A stretch of DNA of 64,000 bases, taken from assembly GCF_040222385.1 (NCBI RefSeq), contig NZ_JAVKDF010000057.1:100615-164614 (forward strand), read 5' to 3'. The position numbers were made by a program, and so were the translations under genes. Position 1 is the stretch's first letter. Each line of letters opens with the position of its first letter. Shown piece by piece: positions 45,141 through 54,653 of this stretch. Origin of the DNA: Imperialibacter sp040222385. GTDB lineage: Bacteria; Bacteroidota; Bacteroidia; Cytophagales; Cyclobacteriaceae. Below the pieces are notes generated by a model. It did no database searches. It had not been told where the DNA came from and saw only the letters and a program-made list of their open reading frames with translations.

Positions 45141-47360
45141 ATGTCGCCGTCGAGAACTGTTGGGATTTTTTTCTTTGTATCTTTTTTATTGACGACCATT
45201 GACGCCGTCGGCTGGCAGCAAGTTACCCCTGTGGTAAATTTTGGCAGAGAAGCAGATCGTTCCGGGGGTGCAGTAGCTGCAATTGAAATCGATAATCAGG
45301 GTTTAATGTATTTTGGTACTTCCAGAGGTGTGGTCGTTTATGATGGCGAATCGTGGCAGGAGATAGACCTTGGTGGAAAAGGAAACACCCGTAGCATTAA
45401 TTACGACAGTCTTACTGATAGAATATATATTGGCGGTACCAAGCATTTCGGCTACCTGAAAAGAGACAGAGCCACTCGCTTTTCATACGTCGATTTGTCA
45501 ACACAAATCTCAGAGAGCCACCCATTCAAAGAAGTATGGCAAATTTTCCTATTCAACAACGAGATCTACTTCATGACTCGGGAAGGACGTTTTGTCTACA
45601 CCGCCGATTCAGTCAGCTATAGAAACTTTCCTGAATCTTACTTCTTTCGTGTAGGGTCAACTGTTTACTTATCTGAAACAAACGGAGCACTGAGCATATT
45701 TGAGAATACGGAACTTTTACAAAACTGGAATCAAAGCTCACACTCAAAAAGTCCTGCCTTTCAGGTGCTTCCACTGGACGAACAAAGGCATTTAATACTC
45801 TATCCGGATTCACCCCCACTTGTCAGAAATTTGGTAGATGGAAGTATTGCCGTCTACGACCAACCCCTTGCTTCTCTAATAACTAAGCATTGGTTGTACA
45901 ATGCCGTCAGCCTTTCGAACAACTTACTGGCTATTGCCACCTGGACAGACGGTGTGTTTATTACTGACGAAAAAGGACAGGTCATTCGCAAGTTCACAAC
46001 CGAGGATCGACTCATGTCAAATGAAGTTTACGAAATGAAGAAGGGGCCACAGGGAAATCTGTGGCTAGCCACGTCGTATGGCATCTCGATGATCTATATG
46101 ACAAAGGCGTTCCCCAACACAGTATTCGAACGCATTAATCCGTTTCCAACGCAAATTTCGTCGTTCGTATACGATTATGACTCAATTGCATACACCACAC
46201 AAAAGTATGATACAGCCAAACTTTCCAAACCTGCAACTATAATAAAGATCAACTTTAGCAACCCGGGAGCCGATTACTACACGCCTCAGACCTACCAATA
46301 CCGACTGTTCAACTATGACACAGCCTGGTATCCAACAACCGAGCCAATGGCCGTTTTTGACAACCTGCCAAACGGAAAATATGTCTTTCAGGTAAAGGAT
46401 GCGAGCAGCAATTTGCAGCCAGCTGAACTCGTCATCATTGTAGCGGTGCCTCTGCTGGCCTTTATAAAAGGGCCATTGGGGTATGCATTTATAGCTATGG
46501 TAGTTCTCGGACTAACCATCGTGGGTATTATATACAGGGCAAAGCGCATGCGCAAAAACCTGGCCACACTGGTAGCAAAAAAAACAGAAGAGGTGACCAG
46601 GCACGAGCAACAACTACTCCGCAGCAACCGTGAACTGATGGCAGTGAACGAGGAACTGGATACCTTTCTTTACCGGTCGTCGCACGATCTCATTGCTCCG
46701 GTAAAATCCATCAGAGGCCTTCTTTACCTCCTAAAGGCGTCTAAAGATGATCTCCCTCAATATTTGGATTTGATGGAAAACCGAATTTTGAGATTAGAAA
46801 ACACCTTGTTAGAAATCAATAGTTATGTAAAAAACAGCAAGAATGAGCCACTATCAACAAGCATTCAACTTCACGGATTAGTAAATGAAGTCTGGGCAGA
46901 TATCGAATTTGTTGAGCATGCGGAAAAGCTCACTTTTAGTAATGAAGTTGACAGTCGTTTAGAAATAACATCCGATCCTAATCTATGGAAAATGATCATT
47001 CACAATCTCCTGATCAACGCTATAAAATACCACGACGGTCGTAAGGAAAGGCCTTTCGTGCGTGTTTGGCATACAATTGAAAATGGTGTATTTACCTTAA
47101 AAGTAGAAGATAACGGACAGGGAATAGCGTCGGAATTGTTGCCCCGGGTATATGACATGTTCTTCCGGGCAAATGAAAGTTCAAAAGGGTCGGGTCTTGG
47201 GCTCTTTTTGGTTAAAAAAATGGTCGACAAGTTGGGCGGAACGATCAATATAGAGTCAGAATACGCCAAAGGAACGCTGGTATCGGTCAGTTCGTCTACC
47301 CTTTCCTTCAAGGTTAATGAAGCCAAAAAGAGGTCAAAACCGACAACTCACCTACTGTAA
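45141..47360 (+). CDS. Sensor histidine kinase with periplasmic propeller
   Basis: A 739-residue kinase with a signal segment, a shortened two-component propeller region (about 40-330), a Y_Y_Y-like domain (about 340-430), one membrane helix near 440-460, a coiled coil, a HisKA domain (FLYRSSHDLIAPVKSI) and a HATPase (DNGQGIASEL, GSGLGLFLVKK). Unlike the 18.9-kb HTCS it has no receiver and no HTH, and no response regulator gene adjoins it. The signal is probably extracytoplasmic; its partner is unknown. Confidence 0.9.
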   Translation: MSPSRTVGIFFFVSFLLTTIDAVGWQQVTPVVNFGREADRSGGAVAAIEIDNQGLMYFGTSRGVVVYDGESWQEIDLGGKGNTRSINYDSLTDRIYIGGTKHFGYLKRDRATRFSYVDLSTQISESHPFKEVWQIFLFNNEIYFMTREGRFVYTADSVSYRNFPESYFFRVGSTVYLSETNGALSIFENTELLQNWNQSSHSKSPAFQVLPLDEQRHLILYPDSPPLVRNLVDGSIAVYDQPLASLITKHWLYNAVSLSNNLLAIATWTDGVFITDEKGQVIRKFTTEDRLMSNEVYEMKKGPQGNLWLATSYGISMIYMTKAFPNTVFERINPFPTQISSFVYDYDSIAYTTQKYDTAKLSKPATIIKINFSNPGADYYTPQTYQYRLFNYDTAWYPTTEPMAVFDNLPNGKYVFQVKDASSNLQPAELVIIVAVPLLAFIKGPLGYAFIAMVVLGLTIVGIIYRAKRMRKNLATLVAKKTEEVTRHEQQLLRSNRELMAVNEELDTFLYRSSHDLIAPVKSIRGLLYLLKASKDDLPQYLDLMENRILRLENTLLEINSYVKNSKNEPLSTSIQLHGLVNEVWADIEFVEHAEKLTFSNEVDSRLEITSDPNLWKMIIHNLLINAIKYHDGRKERPFVRVWHTIENGVFTLKVEDNGQGIASELLPRVYDMFFRANESSKGSGLGLFLVKKMVDKLGGTINIESEYAKGTLVSVSSSTLSFKVNEAKKRSKPTTHLL

Positions 47361-47467
47361 GGCAACAATGTAGAACGTTAGCTGCCTACAGCAGATGATG
47401 AAGGGCTGTTCGGAGAGCAGAGGCTTCAGAAATCTAATATGGGAACTATGTTGTCTATTACCATTTG

Positions 47468-48475
47468 CTACATCGCCCTCATCAATTCTGCAAAAAGCTC
47501 ATACGACCTTAGCCGATCTTGAGGGCTATACATATGGCTGGCAACCATAATTTCGTTTACTCCAGTCTTTTGCAGAAAATCGATGGTCTTTTCTTTCACC
47601 GTCTCTTTGCTACCCACAAAGGCATACTGTAGAAACCGCTGGAAAGCAGGCTCGCTCATAAATGCTTTCATTTGAGGTTCCAATGGCGCAGGTGGTCTCA
47701 ACTGATCACGTTTGTTTGTCAGTATGCCTAACACCATCCTCACCAGCGATGACGCCAGCAGCTCGGCTTGCTCATCGGTGTCGGCGGCAACCACATTGAC
47801 GCAGGCAATTGTATAGGGCTCCTGAAGCGCATCCGAGGGCTGAAATTCGTTGTAGTAGACATTGAGTGCCTCAAAAAGGTGTGTAGGAGCAAAATGGCTG
47901 GCAAAGGCATAAGGAAGCCCTTTTCTGGCCGCAAGGTGGGCACTATCTGTGCTGGAGCCCAAAATGTACAAAGGCACATCCACCCCTTCAGCTACGTAGG
48001 CCCTCACCTTTTCATCTGCGTTGCCATCAGCGAAATATTGCTGTATCTCTCCTACTTCCTCAGGAAACCGGTAAGCAGCGTGCATTCGCTCCCGGCGAAT
48101 GGCGTATGCTGTTTCCTGGTCGGTACCAGGCGCTCGGCCGAGACCAAGGTCAATTCTATGAGGAAATAATGACCCCAGCGTACCAAACTGTTCCGCCACA
48201 ATAAGCGGCGCATGGTTTGGCAGCATGATTCCACCCGAACCAACCCTGATACTTTTTGTTCCACCAGCAATATGACCTATAAGCACTGGCGTTGCTGAAC
48301 TGGCTATACTGACCATGTTGTGGTGCTCAGCCAGCCAAAAGCGGGTGTATCCCCACATTTCAGCATGTTGTGCCAACAACAAACTGTTTTTAAAAACCTC
48401 GCCTGTAGATGATCCCGCAGGCACCGACGCTAACTCCAGGATGGAGTAAGGCACTTTTCCTTTCTTCATATTCAC
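47468..48475 (-). CDS. LLM class flavin-dependent oxidoreductase
   Basis: A 335-residue luciferase-like monooxygenase of the MsnO8-type subgroup: TRFWLAEHHNM, VGSGGIMLPNHAPL and RIDLGLGRAPGTD are typical. It uses FMNH2 supplied by a separate reductase, or F420 in some relatives. The start at 48475 is two codons before an alternative Met. Single gene; substrate unknown. Confidence 0.9.
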   Translation of the reverse strand: MNMKKGKVPYSILELASVPAGSSTGEVFKNSLLLAQHAEMWGYTRFWLAEHHNMVSIASSATPVLIGHIAGGTKSIRVGSGGIMLPNHAPLIVAEQFGTLGSLFPHRIDLGLGRAPGTDQETAYAIRRERMHAAYRFPEEVGEIQQYFADGNADEKVRAYVAEGVDVPLYILGSSTDSAHLAARKGLPYAFASHFAPTHLFEALNVYYNEFQPSDALQEPYTIACVNVVAADTDEQAELLASSLVRMVLGILTNKRDQLRPPAPLEPQMKAFMSEPAFQRFLQYAFVGSKETVKEKTIDFLQKTGVNEIMVASHMYSPQDRLRSYELFAELMRAM

Positions 48476-48538
48476 ACCAGACCAATTGTATCAATAGGCA
48501 AATGAAAAAAGGGTTGGGATGGTTCACATGATGAGCTA

Positions 48539-50197
48539 CTATTTCATTTTAACGGCTTTCGAATCAACACCCTCCCCGATCAGCATTTGTTTAGCCGGGC
48601 TGGAAAAGTCTGCTTTTAAAAAAGTCAGGTGATTAGTTTTGGCACCCTGAATGGACAATGGCTTTCCCTCGCCAGACACCACTTTGAATCCCGAGAAGGT
48701 AAGGTTATGTGAATTGTAGATGGTGAAGGGGTTTCCCTCTGTTACCACGACAGTGACATCCTTGAAACTCATTCCATCAGCATCAATGACAGAAACGCCC
48801 TTTTTGCCTGACAGATAAACATTGTCAAGATTCACATTTTTAAGATTCATTTCAGGTAGACCCTGAAAGAAGCCAGCCACACCAGAATTGACCGATCGGA
48901 TATTCTTCATGTAAATGTCTTTGAATGAAGGAGTTTCCTCTGTTACCGGCACGGGCGTGTCGTCGATCTCTGGCGCCTCCTGATCGTCCTCCAAAATGGG
49001 TGACTGCCCACCATAAAAAAGATTGAAGCGAATAGGCTCGGCGGCAATATCGTACATATCAATGTCGGAGATGTAGACGTTCTCCACCACGCCACCACGT
49101 CCCCTGGTGCTTTTGAATCGCAAGCCACAGTCAGTACCAATGAAGGTGCATTTTGATACATGCACGTTCTTTACCCCACCCGACATTTCACTACCAACGG
49201 TAAACCCACCATGACCATGATAAACGATGTTATTGAACACCACCAGGTTTTCGGTAGGGATTCCCCGCTTTCTGCCATCAACATCTTTTCCTGATTTGAT
49301 GCAAATGGCGTCATCACCCACATCAAACGAATTGTTGTACACCCAGGTGTTTTTACACGATTCGATGTCAATACCATCACCGTTTTGCGAATACCACGGG
49401 TTACGCACAGTCAGATTCCTTACAATCAGGTTCTCGCACATGAGAGGATGTATGTTCCAGGCGGGTGAGTTTTGAAAAGTCGGACCATCGAGCATTACAT
49501 TCCTGGAGTTCCGAATGCTGATCATCACCGGTCTCAAAAAGTCTTTGTACTCCTTCAGTTCATCCATTGATGCGTTGTCCGGCACATTGAAATTACTGGT
49601 CGCCTCCACTCCTTTCTGAAAGCTTTCTGAAGGATACCACGTGTCGCCATCGTCGCTTACCAGTCCGCCGCCGGCCACGATCTCCTTCCACTGCTGGCTC
49701 GAGACTTTGCTTCTTTTCACTAGCCGCCAGGCATCCCCGTTGCCATCGATAACACCTTTTCCAGTGATAGAGATGTTTTCCACCTCAAGAGCATTGATCG
49801 GCGATATGCATCTGTAGGTATCAAGTCCTTCAAAGCTCGTGGCCACTATGGGGTACAGCGTTTTGTCGTCCGAAAAAAGAATAAGGGCTCCTTCCTCCAC
49901 GTGTAAATTGAGGTTGCTTTTAAGCGTGATCGGCCCTGTCAGCCAAATACCTCTCGGAACCACCAGGTGTCCCCCTCCTTTGCTCACAATTGCCTCAATT
50001 GCTTTTGCAAAGGCGTCGGTATTGAGTGTAGCTCCGTCAGGCATACCACCAAAATCCAGCAGACTCACCCGATAGTTCGGAATAACTGGCTCTGTCATTT
50101 TGGGCATGTCGAATTCGAGCTTTGGAAAAGGAGTAGCCCCCTGGCCTGACACAAGATGGGAAATGAAGAAGAAAAGACTGGCTATTTTCAGTTTCAT
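48539..50197 (-). CDS. Exported glycoside hydrolase family 28 protein (polygalacturonase-like)
   Basis: A 552-residue protein with a signal peptide (ending LVSGQ) and a right-handed beta-helix. The GH28 catalytic motifs are present: NGDGIDIES, GDDAICIKSG (Asp-Asp), GHGGFTVGSE (His) and RFKS (in place of RIK). It hydrolyses galacturonan or a related pectic bond in the periplasm or outside the cell. It stands alone without a pectate lyase or transporter, but its products could enter the sugar-acid pathways upstream. Confidence 0.88.
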   Translation of the reverse strand: MKLKIASLFFFISHLVSGQGATPFPKLEFDMPKMTEPVIPNYRVSLLDFGGMPDGATLNTDAFAKAIEAIVSKGGGHLVVPRGIWLTGPITLKSNLNLHVEEGALILFSDDKTLYPIVATSFEGLDTYRCISPINALEVENISITGKGVIDGNGDAWRLVKRSKVSSQQWKEIVAGGGLVSDDGDTWYPSESFQKGVEATSNFNVPDNASMDELKEYKDFLRPVMISIRNSRNVMLDGPTFQNSPAWNIHPLMCENLIVRNLTVRNPWYSQNGDGIDIESCKNTWVYNNSFDVGDDAICIKSGKDVDGRKRGIPTENLVVFNNIVYHGHGGFTVGSEMSGGVKNVHVSKCTFIGTDCGLRFKSTRGRGGVVENVYISDIDMYDIAAEPIRFNLFYGGQSPILEDDQEAPEIDDTPVPVTEETPSFKDIYMKNIRSVNSGVAGFFQGLPEMNLKNVNLDNVYLSGKKGVSVIDADGMSFKDVTVVVTEGNPFTIYNSHNLTFSGFKVVSGEGKPLSIQGAKTNHLTFLKADFSSPAKQMLIGEGVDSKAVKMK

Positions 50198-50392
50198 AAG
50201 TTCAATCGATTAAAATCATGTTGGAGAGGTTTGTAATCAACAAGCGCAAAAAAGTAACTATCATGTACTTGCTCATGGTTGCAAGTACATGAAAAGAAAA
50301 TGCTGTGCCTGATACAAACAGCTCCGGGTAAAGACGAATTTAGGGGCGAAGTCACCCACAAGCGGCTGCACCGAAACGGAGAAGAATATAAA

Positions 50393-50427
50393 CAAAAAAG
50401 CACCAATAGCGAACTATCAGTGCTTTC
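50393..50427 (-). terminator. Terminator of tRNA-Thr
   Basis: A 13-bp stem with G-U pairs and a UUCG loop (50397-50409 with 50414-50426) is followed by a T run on the minus strand. Confidence 0.8.
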
Positions 50428-50434
50428 AAAAAAG

Positions 50435-50507
<73 letters not shown>

Positions 50508-50600
50508 TTCTCTCCATTTATGTTTCCTTATTCTACTGCGACCCTCCGATTTCAAGCAGTTGCTCTATCGGACGCCGAACCGCAGCTAAGCTAAGGAGGC
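50508..50600 (-). pseudogene. tRNA-Thr-like degenerate copy 1
   Basis: This 93-bp unit directly abuts the intact tRNA. It keeps the tRNA 5' end (18 bases, one change) and TAGAGCAACTG, but its D-loop has gained CGGTTCGGCGTCCGA. The anticodon arm is altered (CTTGAAATC) and the T-arm and 3' acceptor are missing, replaced by a 25-base spacer. The unit can fold as CTGCG...CGCAG enclosing TCCGAT...ATCGGA. It cannot make a tRNA. Confidence 0.85.
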
Positions 50601-50693
50601 TTCTCTCCATTTATGTTTCCTTATTCTACTGCGACCCTCCGATTTCAAGCAGTTGCTCTATCGGACGCCGAACCGCAGCTGAGCTAAGGAGGC
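50601..50693 (-). pseudogene. tRNA-Thr-like degenerate copy 2
   Basis: A second 93-bp unit in tandem with copy 1, differing at only one base (GCTCAG here, GCTTAG in copy 1). It has the same D-loop insert, the same altered anticodon arm and the same spacer. It lies directly behind the promoter, so it is the first part of the tRNA-Thr transcript. Confidence 0.85.
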
Positions 50694-50711
50694 ATTCCTT
50701 ATTTGGGACTG

Positions 50712-50742
50712 CAAAACTAATCGGCTGATTAATTATTGCAAA
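50712..50742 (-). promoter_or_regulatory. Promoter of the tRNA-Thr array
   Basis: On the minus strand TTTG (50742-50739) and TAGTTTTG (50719-50712) are separated by 19 bases, a full match to the Bacteroidota consensus. Transcription should start just before the second degenerate copy, so all three units are transcribed together. Confidence 0.75.
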
Positions 50743-50759
50743 CACTTATTGTGATTTTT

Positions 50760-53021
50760 TTAAGAGGTTTCGTGAATCACCTTGAGTTGCTCTTTCAAAC
50801 CATCCAGTTCCTCTTCTGCTTTAACGATTTTTTCATCAAAGTCGGCCTTCAGCTTATCAGCTTTTCTGGACGATGCTAGGAATTCCAGGTTGTTTCTCCA
50901 AACGGCTATGTCGTTCTCCAGCGTCGCAATCTGGCGCCTGACCTGTCCCTCCTTCTGGTAGATTTTGCGCTCACCATGTGGTTCACCCTTGATCTTACCC
51001 ACCTGCATGGCTGTCTTGAACTTACGCTGTTCATCCTCGGGCAGTGACTCCGCCGCCTTGTTGAGAGCGTCTATGGCCTCCTGATATTTTTTCTGGATGG
51101 TCTTCATCGCATTTCTCGGCACGAAACCAATCTGGCTGAACTTCTCCTGAAAGCCACTGATAACATCCAGATCGAGACTTTTCTCACCTGCCAGTTTTAG
51201 CAGCTGCTCGCAAATTTCTTCTTTCTTTTTCAGGTTGTCATAGTACTCCTTCTCTGCTCCCTTGCTCTGCGAACGCTTCCTTTCAAAGAAATGATCACAT
51301 GCAGCCTTGAACTTATGGAAGATCTCCTCCTTTACTTTTTCGGGCACAGGCCCCACCTCTCTCCACTGCTGCTGCAATTGCTTGAGCTGATTCGCAGCTG
51401 AATCCCATTCCTCGCTATCTTTTAGTGCATCGGCTTTTGCCACCAGCTCTTCCTTTAGCTTCAGGTTTTCATGGCGCTTTCCTTCCAGGGTCTTGAAGAA
51501 CCCGCTTTTGTTGCTAAAGAAAGTTTTGAATGCCCCCCAGAATCTCTTATTTATCTTCTTGGCGCTTTCCTTAGGCACACCGCCAACAGCTTCCCATCTC
51601 TTTTGAAGCTCCAGCACCTCCTTCGTCTTCTTGTTCCACTCATTGATCTTGTCAGAAGTGAATGCCACAAATGTTTCAGCCTCCTCACATAGCTTTGTCT
51701 TGACCTCCATATTGGCCTTCAACTCAACCTTCAGTTCATCCACCATTTCACGGCGCTTGGAATAGATGAGGTCAGAAGCAGCCTTAAAACGTTGCCAAAT
51801 CTCTTCCTGAGATTCCTTTGGTACCGGTCCAAGATGTTTGAACTCTTCGTGAAGAACATTCAACTCTTTTACAGCATGTTTGATGTTCTCTTCTTTGGTC
51901 AAAGCTTCCGCCTTGTCGCAGAGCTCAAGTTTTGATTCGAGGTTTTTCTTCCTGTCGAGTTCCTTTAGCTCAAAATAAATGCTTCTGTTATCGTAGAAGC
52001 GATCAATGAGGGCATTGTAGTTGGCCCAAAGGGTTTTTGCGTACTTGCCGGGCACCTGGCCAATCACCTTCCATTCATCCTGAATTTTCTTCAGGGCTGT
52101 AATGGAGGTCGTATTTTCCTCGCCATCAACTAAATGGCGAAGCTTCTCCAGAACATCTATCTTTTTCTTGTAGTTTTCTTCTTTTTGCTGCTCCAGATTC
52201 TGAAAAAGCTTGTGCTTTTTCTCACGGAACAATTTGTAATTCTCTTCGAAACGATAGGCAAAATCATTTAACCTAAACTCAAACGAATCTTCTTCTCCCC
52301 CATCTGCCAGGTATTTTTTCAGCGCTTCTTCCTTATCATGGGCGACCATTTCATCGTGAACTGACTTTAGCTCTCTGACTATCCGATCTGCCTTGCGCAC
52401 GTCGTCCCAGTGAAGTACCTCGGTAAACTTGTCTACAAGCTGCTCAGGCGAATAATGGCTATAATCCTCAGCTTCTTCATGCTCCTCGTTGTCTTCCTCC
52501 TCTTCCGCCTCGTCATCGCCTGAAGCATCAGCCGCCTCGGCTACTACCTTAGGCTCTTCTTTCTTCTCTTTTTTGTCATCAGAGGCTTCTTCGCCAGCAA
52601 CAGCTTCCTGTTTTGATTCAGGCGTTGGCTCTTTGCTTTGTGTTCCTGCCTCCACTTGCGCCGGTTCTTCGGCCTCCGTCGCATCCTTTGCGGTTTCCTC
52701 CGACTTCATTTCTTCTACAGAGGCAACTTCGGACTTCAACTGGCTTTCTTCCGCTTCAGGTACCACAGCTTCATCAGCGCTAACCGATGCTGGTGTAGCC
52801 TCAGCAACAACTTCTGCTGGAGGTTGCTCAGCTTCATCAGGTACTGCGGGTACTTCGGCGGCAGGGGTTTCAGCTTCTGGTTTTTTCTTTCCGTCTTCAT
52901 CACGGACATCTACCGATGGTTGAGAGTCGTTGCTGGTAACGCTATCATCGGAAGTCACTTCCTTTGGAGCAGCGTTGCTCAACTTCTCATCACCTTCAGA
53001 CACTTCTTTCTCATTGTTCAT
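50760..53021 (-). CDS. DUF349 repeat protein with acidic N-terminal region
   Basis: A 753-residue protein. The first 190 residues are low-complexity, rich in Glu, Ala, Pro and Ser, with no predicted fold. The rest has about six DUF349 helical repeats (recognisable as EW/RWxxVGxVPKE and WxxFKAA motifs) in a long coiled-coil arrangement, ending in a coiled coil. DUF349 proteins are widespread in Bacteroidota and associated with stress or cell-envelope phenotypes; their activity is unknown. Single gene. Confidence 0.88.
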   Translation of the reverse strand: MNNEKEVSEGDEKLSNAAPKEVTSDDSVTSNDSQPSVDVRDEDGKKKPEAETPAAEVPAVPDEAEQPPAEVVAEATPASVSADEAVVPEAEESQLKSEVASVEEMKSEETAKDATEAEEPAQVEAGTQSKEPTPESKQEAVAGEEASDDKKEKKEEPKVVAEAADASGDDEAEEEEDNEEHEEAEDYSHYSPEQLVDKFTEVLHWDDVRKADRIVRELKSVHDEMVAHDKEEALKKYLADGGEEDSFEFRLNDFAYRFEENYKLFREKKHKLFQNLEQQKEENYKKKIDVLEKLRHLVDGEENTTSITALKKIQDEWKVIGQVPGKYAKTLWANYNALIDRFYDNRSIYFELKELDRKKNLESKLELCDKAEALTKEENIKHAVKELNVLHEEFKHLGPVPKESQEEIWQRFKAASDLIYSKRREMVDELKVELKANMEVKTKLCEEAETFVAFTSDKINEWNKKTKEVLELQKRWEAVGGVPKESAKKINKRFWGAFKTFFSNKSGFFKTLEGKRHENLKLKEELVAKADALKDSEEWDSAANQLKQLQQQWREVGPVPEKVKEEIFHKFKAACDHFFERKRSQSKGAEKEYYDNLKKKEEICEQLLKLAGEKSLDLDVISGFQEKFSQIGFVPRNAMKTIQKKYQEAIDALNKAAESLPEDEQRKFKTAMQVGKIKGEPHGERKIYQKEGQVRRQIATLENDIAVWRNNLEFLASSRKADKLKADFDEKIVKAEEELDGLKEQLKVIHETS

Positions 53022-53204
53022 CGTGCGCTCCTTGATCAGGTTCTATAGTCTCTGCAATTTAATAATATTAATTCATGTGTCTAATATTTGATTTTATTGC
53101 ATTGACAATTGGATTTGGACAAAACTATGTTGTAGATATGGTTTAAACGAGATTTTATTCCTCCGGCCAATTTTGGCTCTTCATATTGCAATCCTCTGGC
53201 AGGT

Positions 53205-53783
53205 CTAATTAAGCCTTGGATCCGCAGGGAAATTAGAAAATGCTCTGAATTTTCCGCCCATGTCTTTGAGCACCTGCCTCCAGAGTTCTTCGTGTGAATA
53301 CTCAAAAATATACTGCAGGGCTGTTTTCTTATTTACAATCCAGCTATTGGTGTCCAACTCTTCCGAAAGCTGCCCTGCTCCCCACCCTGAATAGCCAATG
53401 AAAAACCTTACCTCATCAGCAGTAACCAACCCCGCACTCATCAATTCCATCAACTTCTCAAAATCACCTCCCCAATAAATTCCTCTGGCAATTTCTCGTC
53501 CCTCCTCCATCAAATGTGGCGAGCAATGCACAAAATGAAGCGTATCCTGCTGAACTGGCCCTCCAATAAACAGCGGAATTTCATCGTCAGGCGCACCCTC
53601 AATCACCTCTGCCAATGACAGCTCCGAAAGCCTGTTAAGAACGAAACCAATTGAACCACTTACATCGTGCTCACAAAGTAAGATCACCGATCTCTCAAAA
53701 TTTGGATCTGAGAGGTAGGGCTCTGAGATAAGTAAGTCTCCTTTATTGGGATTCACCCTTTTAAATGCGTCGAAATGTTCCAT
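53205..53783 (-). CDS. algH: YqgE/AlgH family protein
   Basis: A 192-residue UPF0301 protein with the conserved GDLLISEPYLSDPNFERSVILLCEH start, FIGGPVQQDTLHFVH and FFIGYSGWGAGQL motifs. The role of the family is not settled; the Pseudomonas member affects alginate production. It is divergent from pdxH. Confidence 0.92.
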   Translation of the reverse strand: MEHFDAFKRVNPNKGDLLISEPYLSDPNFERSVILLCEHDVSGSIGFVLNRLSELSLAEVIEGAPDDEIPLFIGGPVQQDTLHFVHCSPHLMEEGREIARGIYWGGDFEKLMELMSAGLVTADEVRFFIGYSGWGAGQLSEELDTNSWIVNKKTALQYIFEYSHEELWRQVLKDMGGKFRAFSNFPADPRLN

Positions 53784-53957
53784 TCGGTTTATTCAAAGTC
53801 CTTTTGACTACTCCTTTGTTTAAAAGACAACAAGTGCCACCTGTACACCCAAGAACTGTTCAAATTGAAAACAACTAATGCTCGTTGTTGCCTTACTTAG
53901 CTGCTTGACCACATTGCATATATAACATAATAATAGCCAAATTGTAAGGGCTATTTA

Positions 53958-53965
53958 TAAATTTG
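53958..53965 (+). promoter_or_regulatory. Bacteroidota -7 element of pdxH
   Basis: TAAATTTG matches TAnnTTTG exactly and lies 26 bases before the ATG at 53992, giving a short leader. The -33 box is not obvious. Confidence 0.5.
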
Positions 53966-53991
53966 AGTCGGATTTGAAAAATACTGAAGCA

Positions 53992-54633
53992 ATGAATATC
54001 GCAGATTTGAGAGAAGAATATTCCAGGCAAGTTTTGAACGAAGAGGCAGTAGAGAAAGACCCGCTGCTGCAATTCAACAAGTGGTTTCAGGAAGCACTTG
54101 ATGTAAAAGTGAAAGAACCGAACGCCATGACCTTGTCCACAGTTTCTGCTGATGGACAGCCACATGGGAGAATCGTGCTTCTGAAAGGGCTGGAAGATGG
54201 CGCTTTTCAATTCTTCACTAACTACGAAAGCCACAAGGGCAGAGAGCTTACGCAAAACAACCGAGCATCTCTGACGTTTTTTTGGGCCGACCTTGAGCGA
54301 CAGGTGCGTATTGAGGGTAGGGTAACGAAGCTAACCGAGGCAGTGTCGTCCAGGTATTATCACTCAAGGCCTTTAGGTAGCCAAATAGGCGCCTGGGTAA
54401 GCTTGCAGAGCGAGTCGATACCCGACCGGGCATTTTTGGAAAAGAAGACAGAAGATTTCAAAATGAAATTTAGTGGACTGGCAGAAATACCAAAACCTGA
54501 CTACTGGGGTGGTTATGGACTGGTGCCGGCGTTGATTGAATTTTGGCAAGGTCGCCCGAGCAGGCTGCACGACAGGATAGTCTTCAAAAAAGGTGCAGAC
54601 GGCTCCTGGGGAACCGAGCGCCTTTCCCCCTGA
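53992..54633 (+). CDS. pdxH: Pyridoxamine 5'-phosphate oxidase
   Basis: A 213-residue FMN enzyme that oxidises pyridoxamine or pyridoxine 5'-phosphate to pyridoxal phosphate. The start is the ATG at 53992 (MNIADLREEY); the extended frame begins with TTG. Typical motifs are NAMTLSTVSADGQPHGRIVLLKG, FFTNYESHKGREL, SRYYHSRPLGSQIGAW and the C-terminal FWQGRPSRLHDR that binds the phosphate. Confidence 0.95.
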   Translation: MNIADLREEYSRQVLNEEAVEKDPLLQFNKWFQEALDVKVKEPNAMTLSTVSADGQPHGRIVLLKGLEDGAFQFFTNYESHKGRELTQNNRASLTFFWADLERQVRIEGRVTKLTEAVSSRYYHSRPLGSQIGAWVSLQSESIPDRAFLEKKTEDFKMKFSGLAEIPKPDYWGGYGLVPALIEFWQGRPSRLHDRIVFKKGADGSWGTERLSP

Positions 54634-54653
54634 TGGAGGCTAAAAGCGACTTA

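Noticed and set aside
50194..50406. 70-codon minus-strand frame between GH28 and tRNA-Thr
   Set aside because: Ends within the tRNA terminator, has unusual composition with many Cys and Phe, and no family resemblance.
50508..50693. Integration att sites at tRNA-Thr
   Set aside because: Integrases normally duplicate the tRNA 3' end; these copies keep the 5' half, and no integrase or mobile genes lie nearby.
52489..53048. Serine-rich plus-strand frames opposite the DUF349 gene
   Set aside because: They mirror the low-complexity Glu/Ala codons of the real gene on the other strand.
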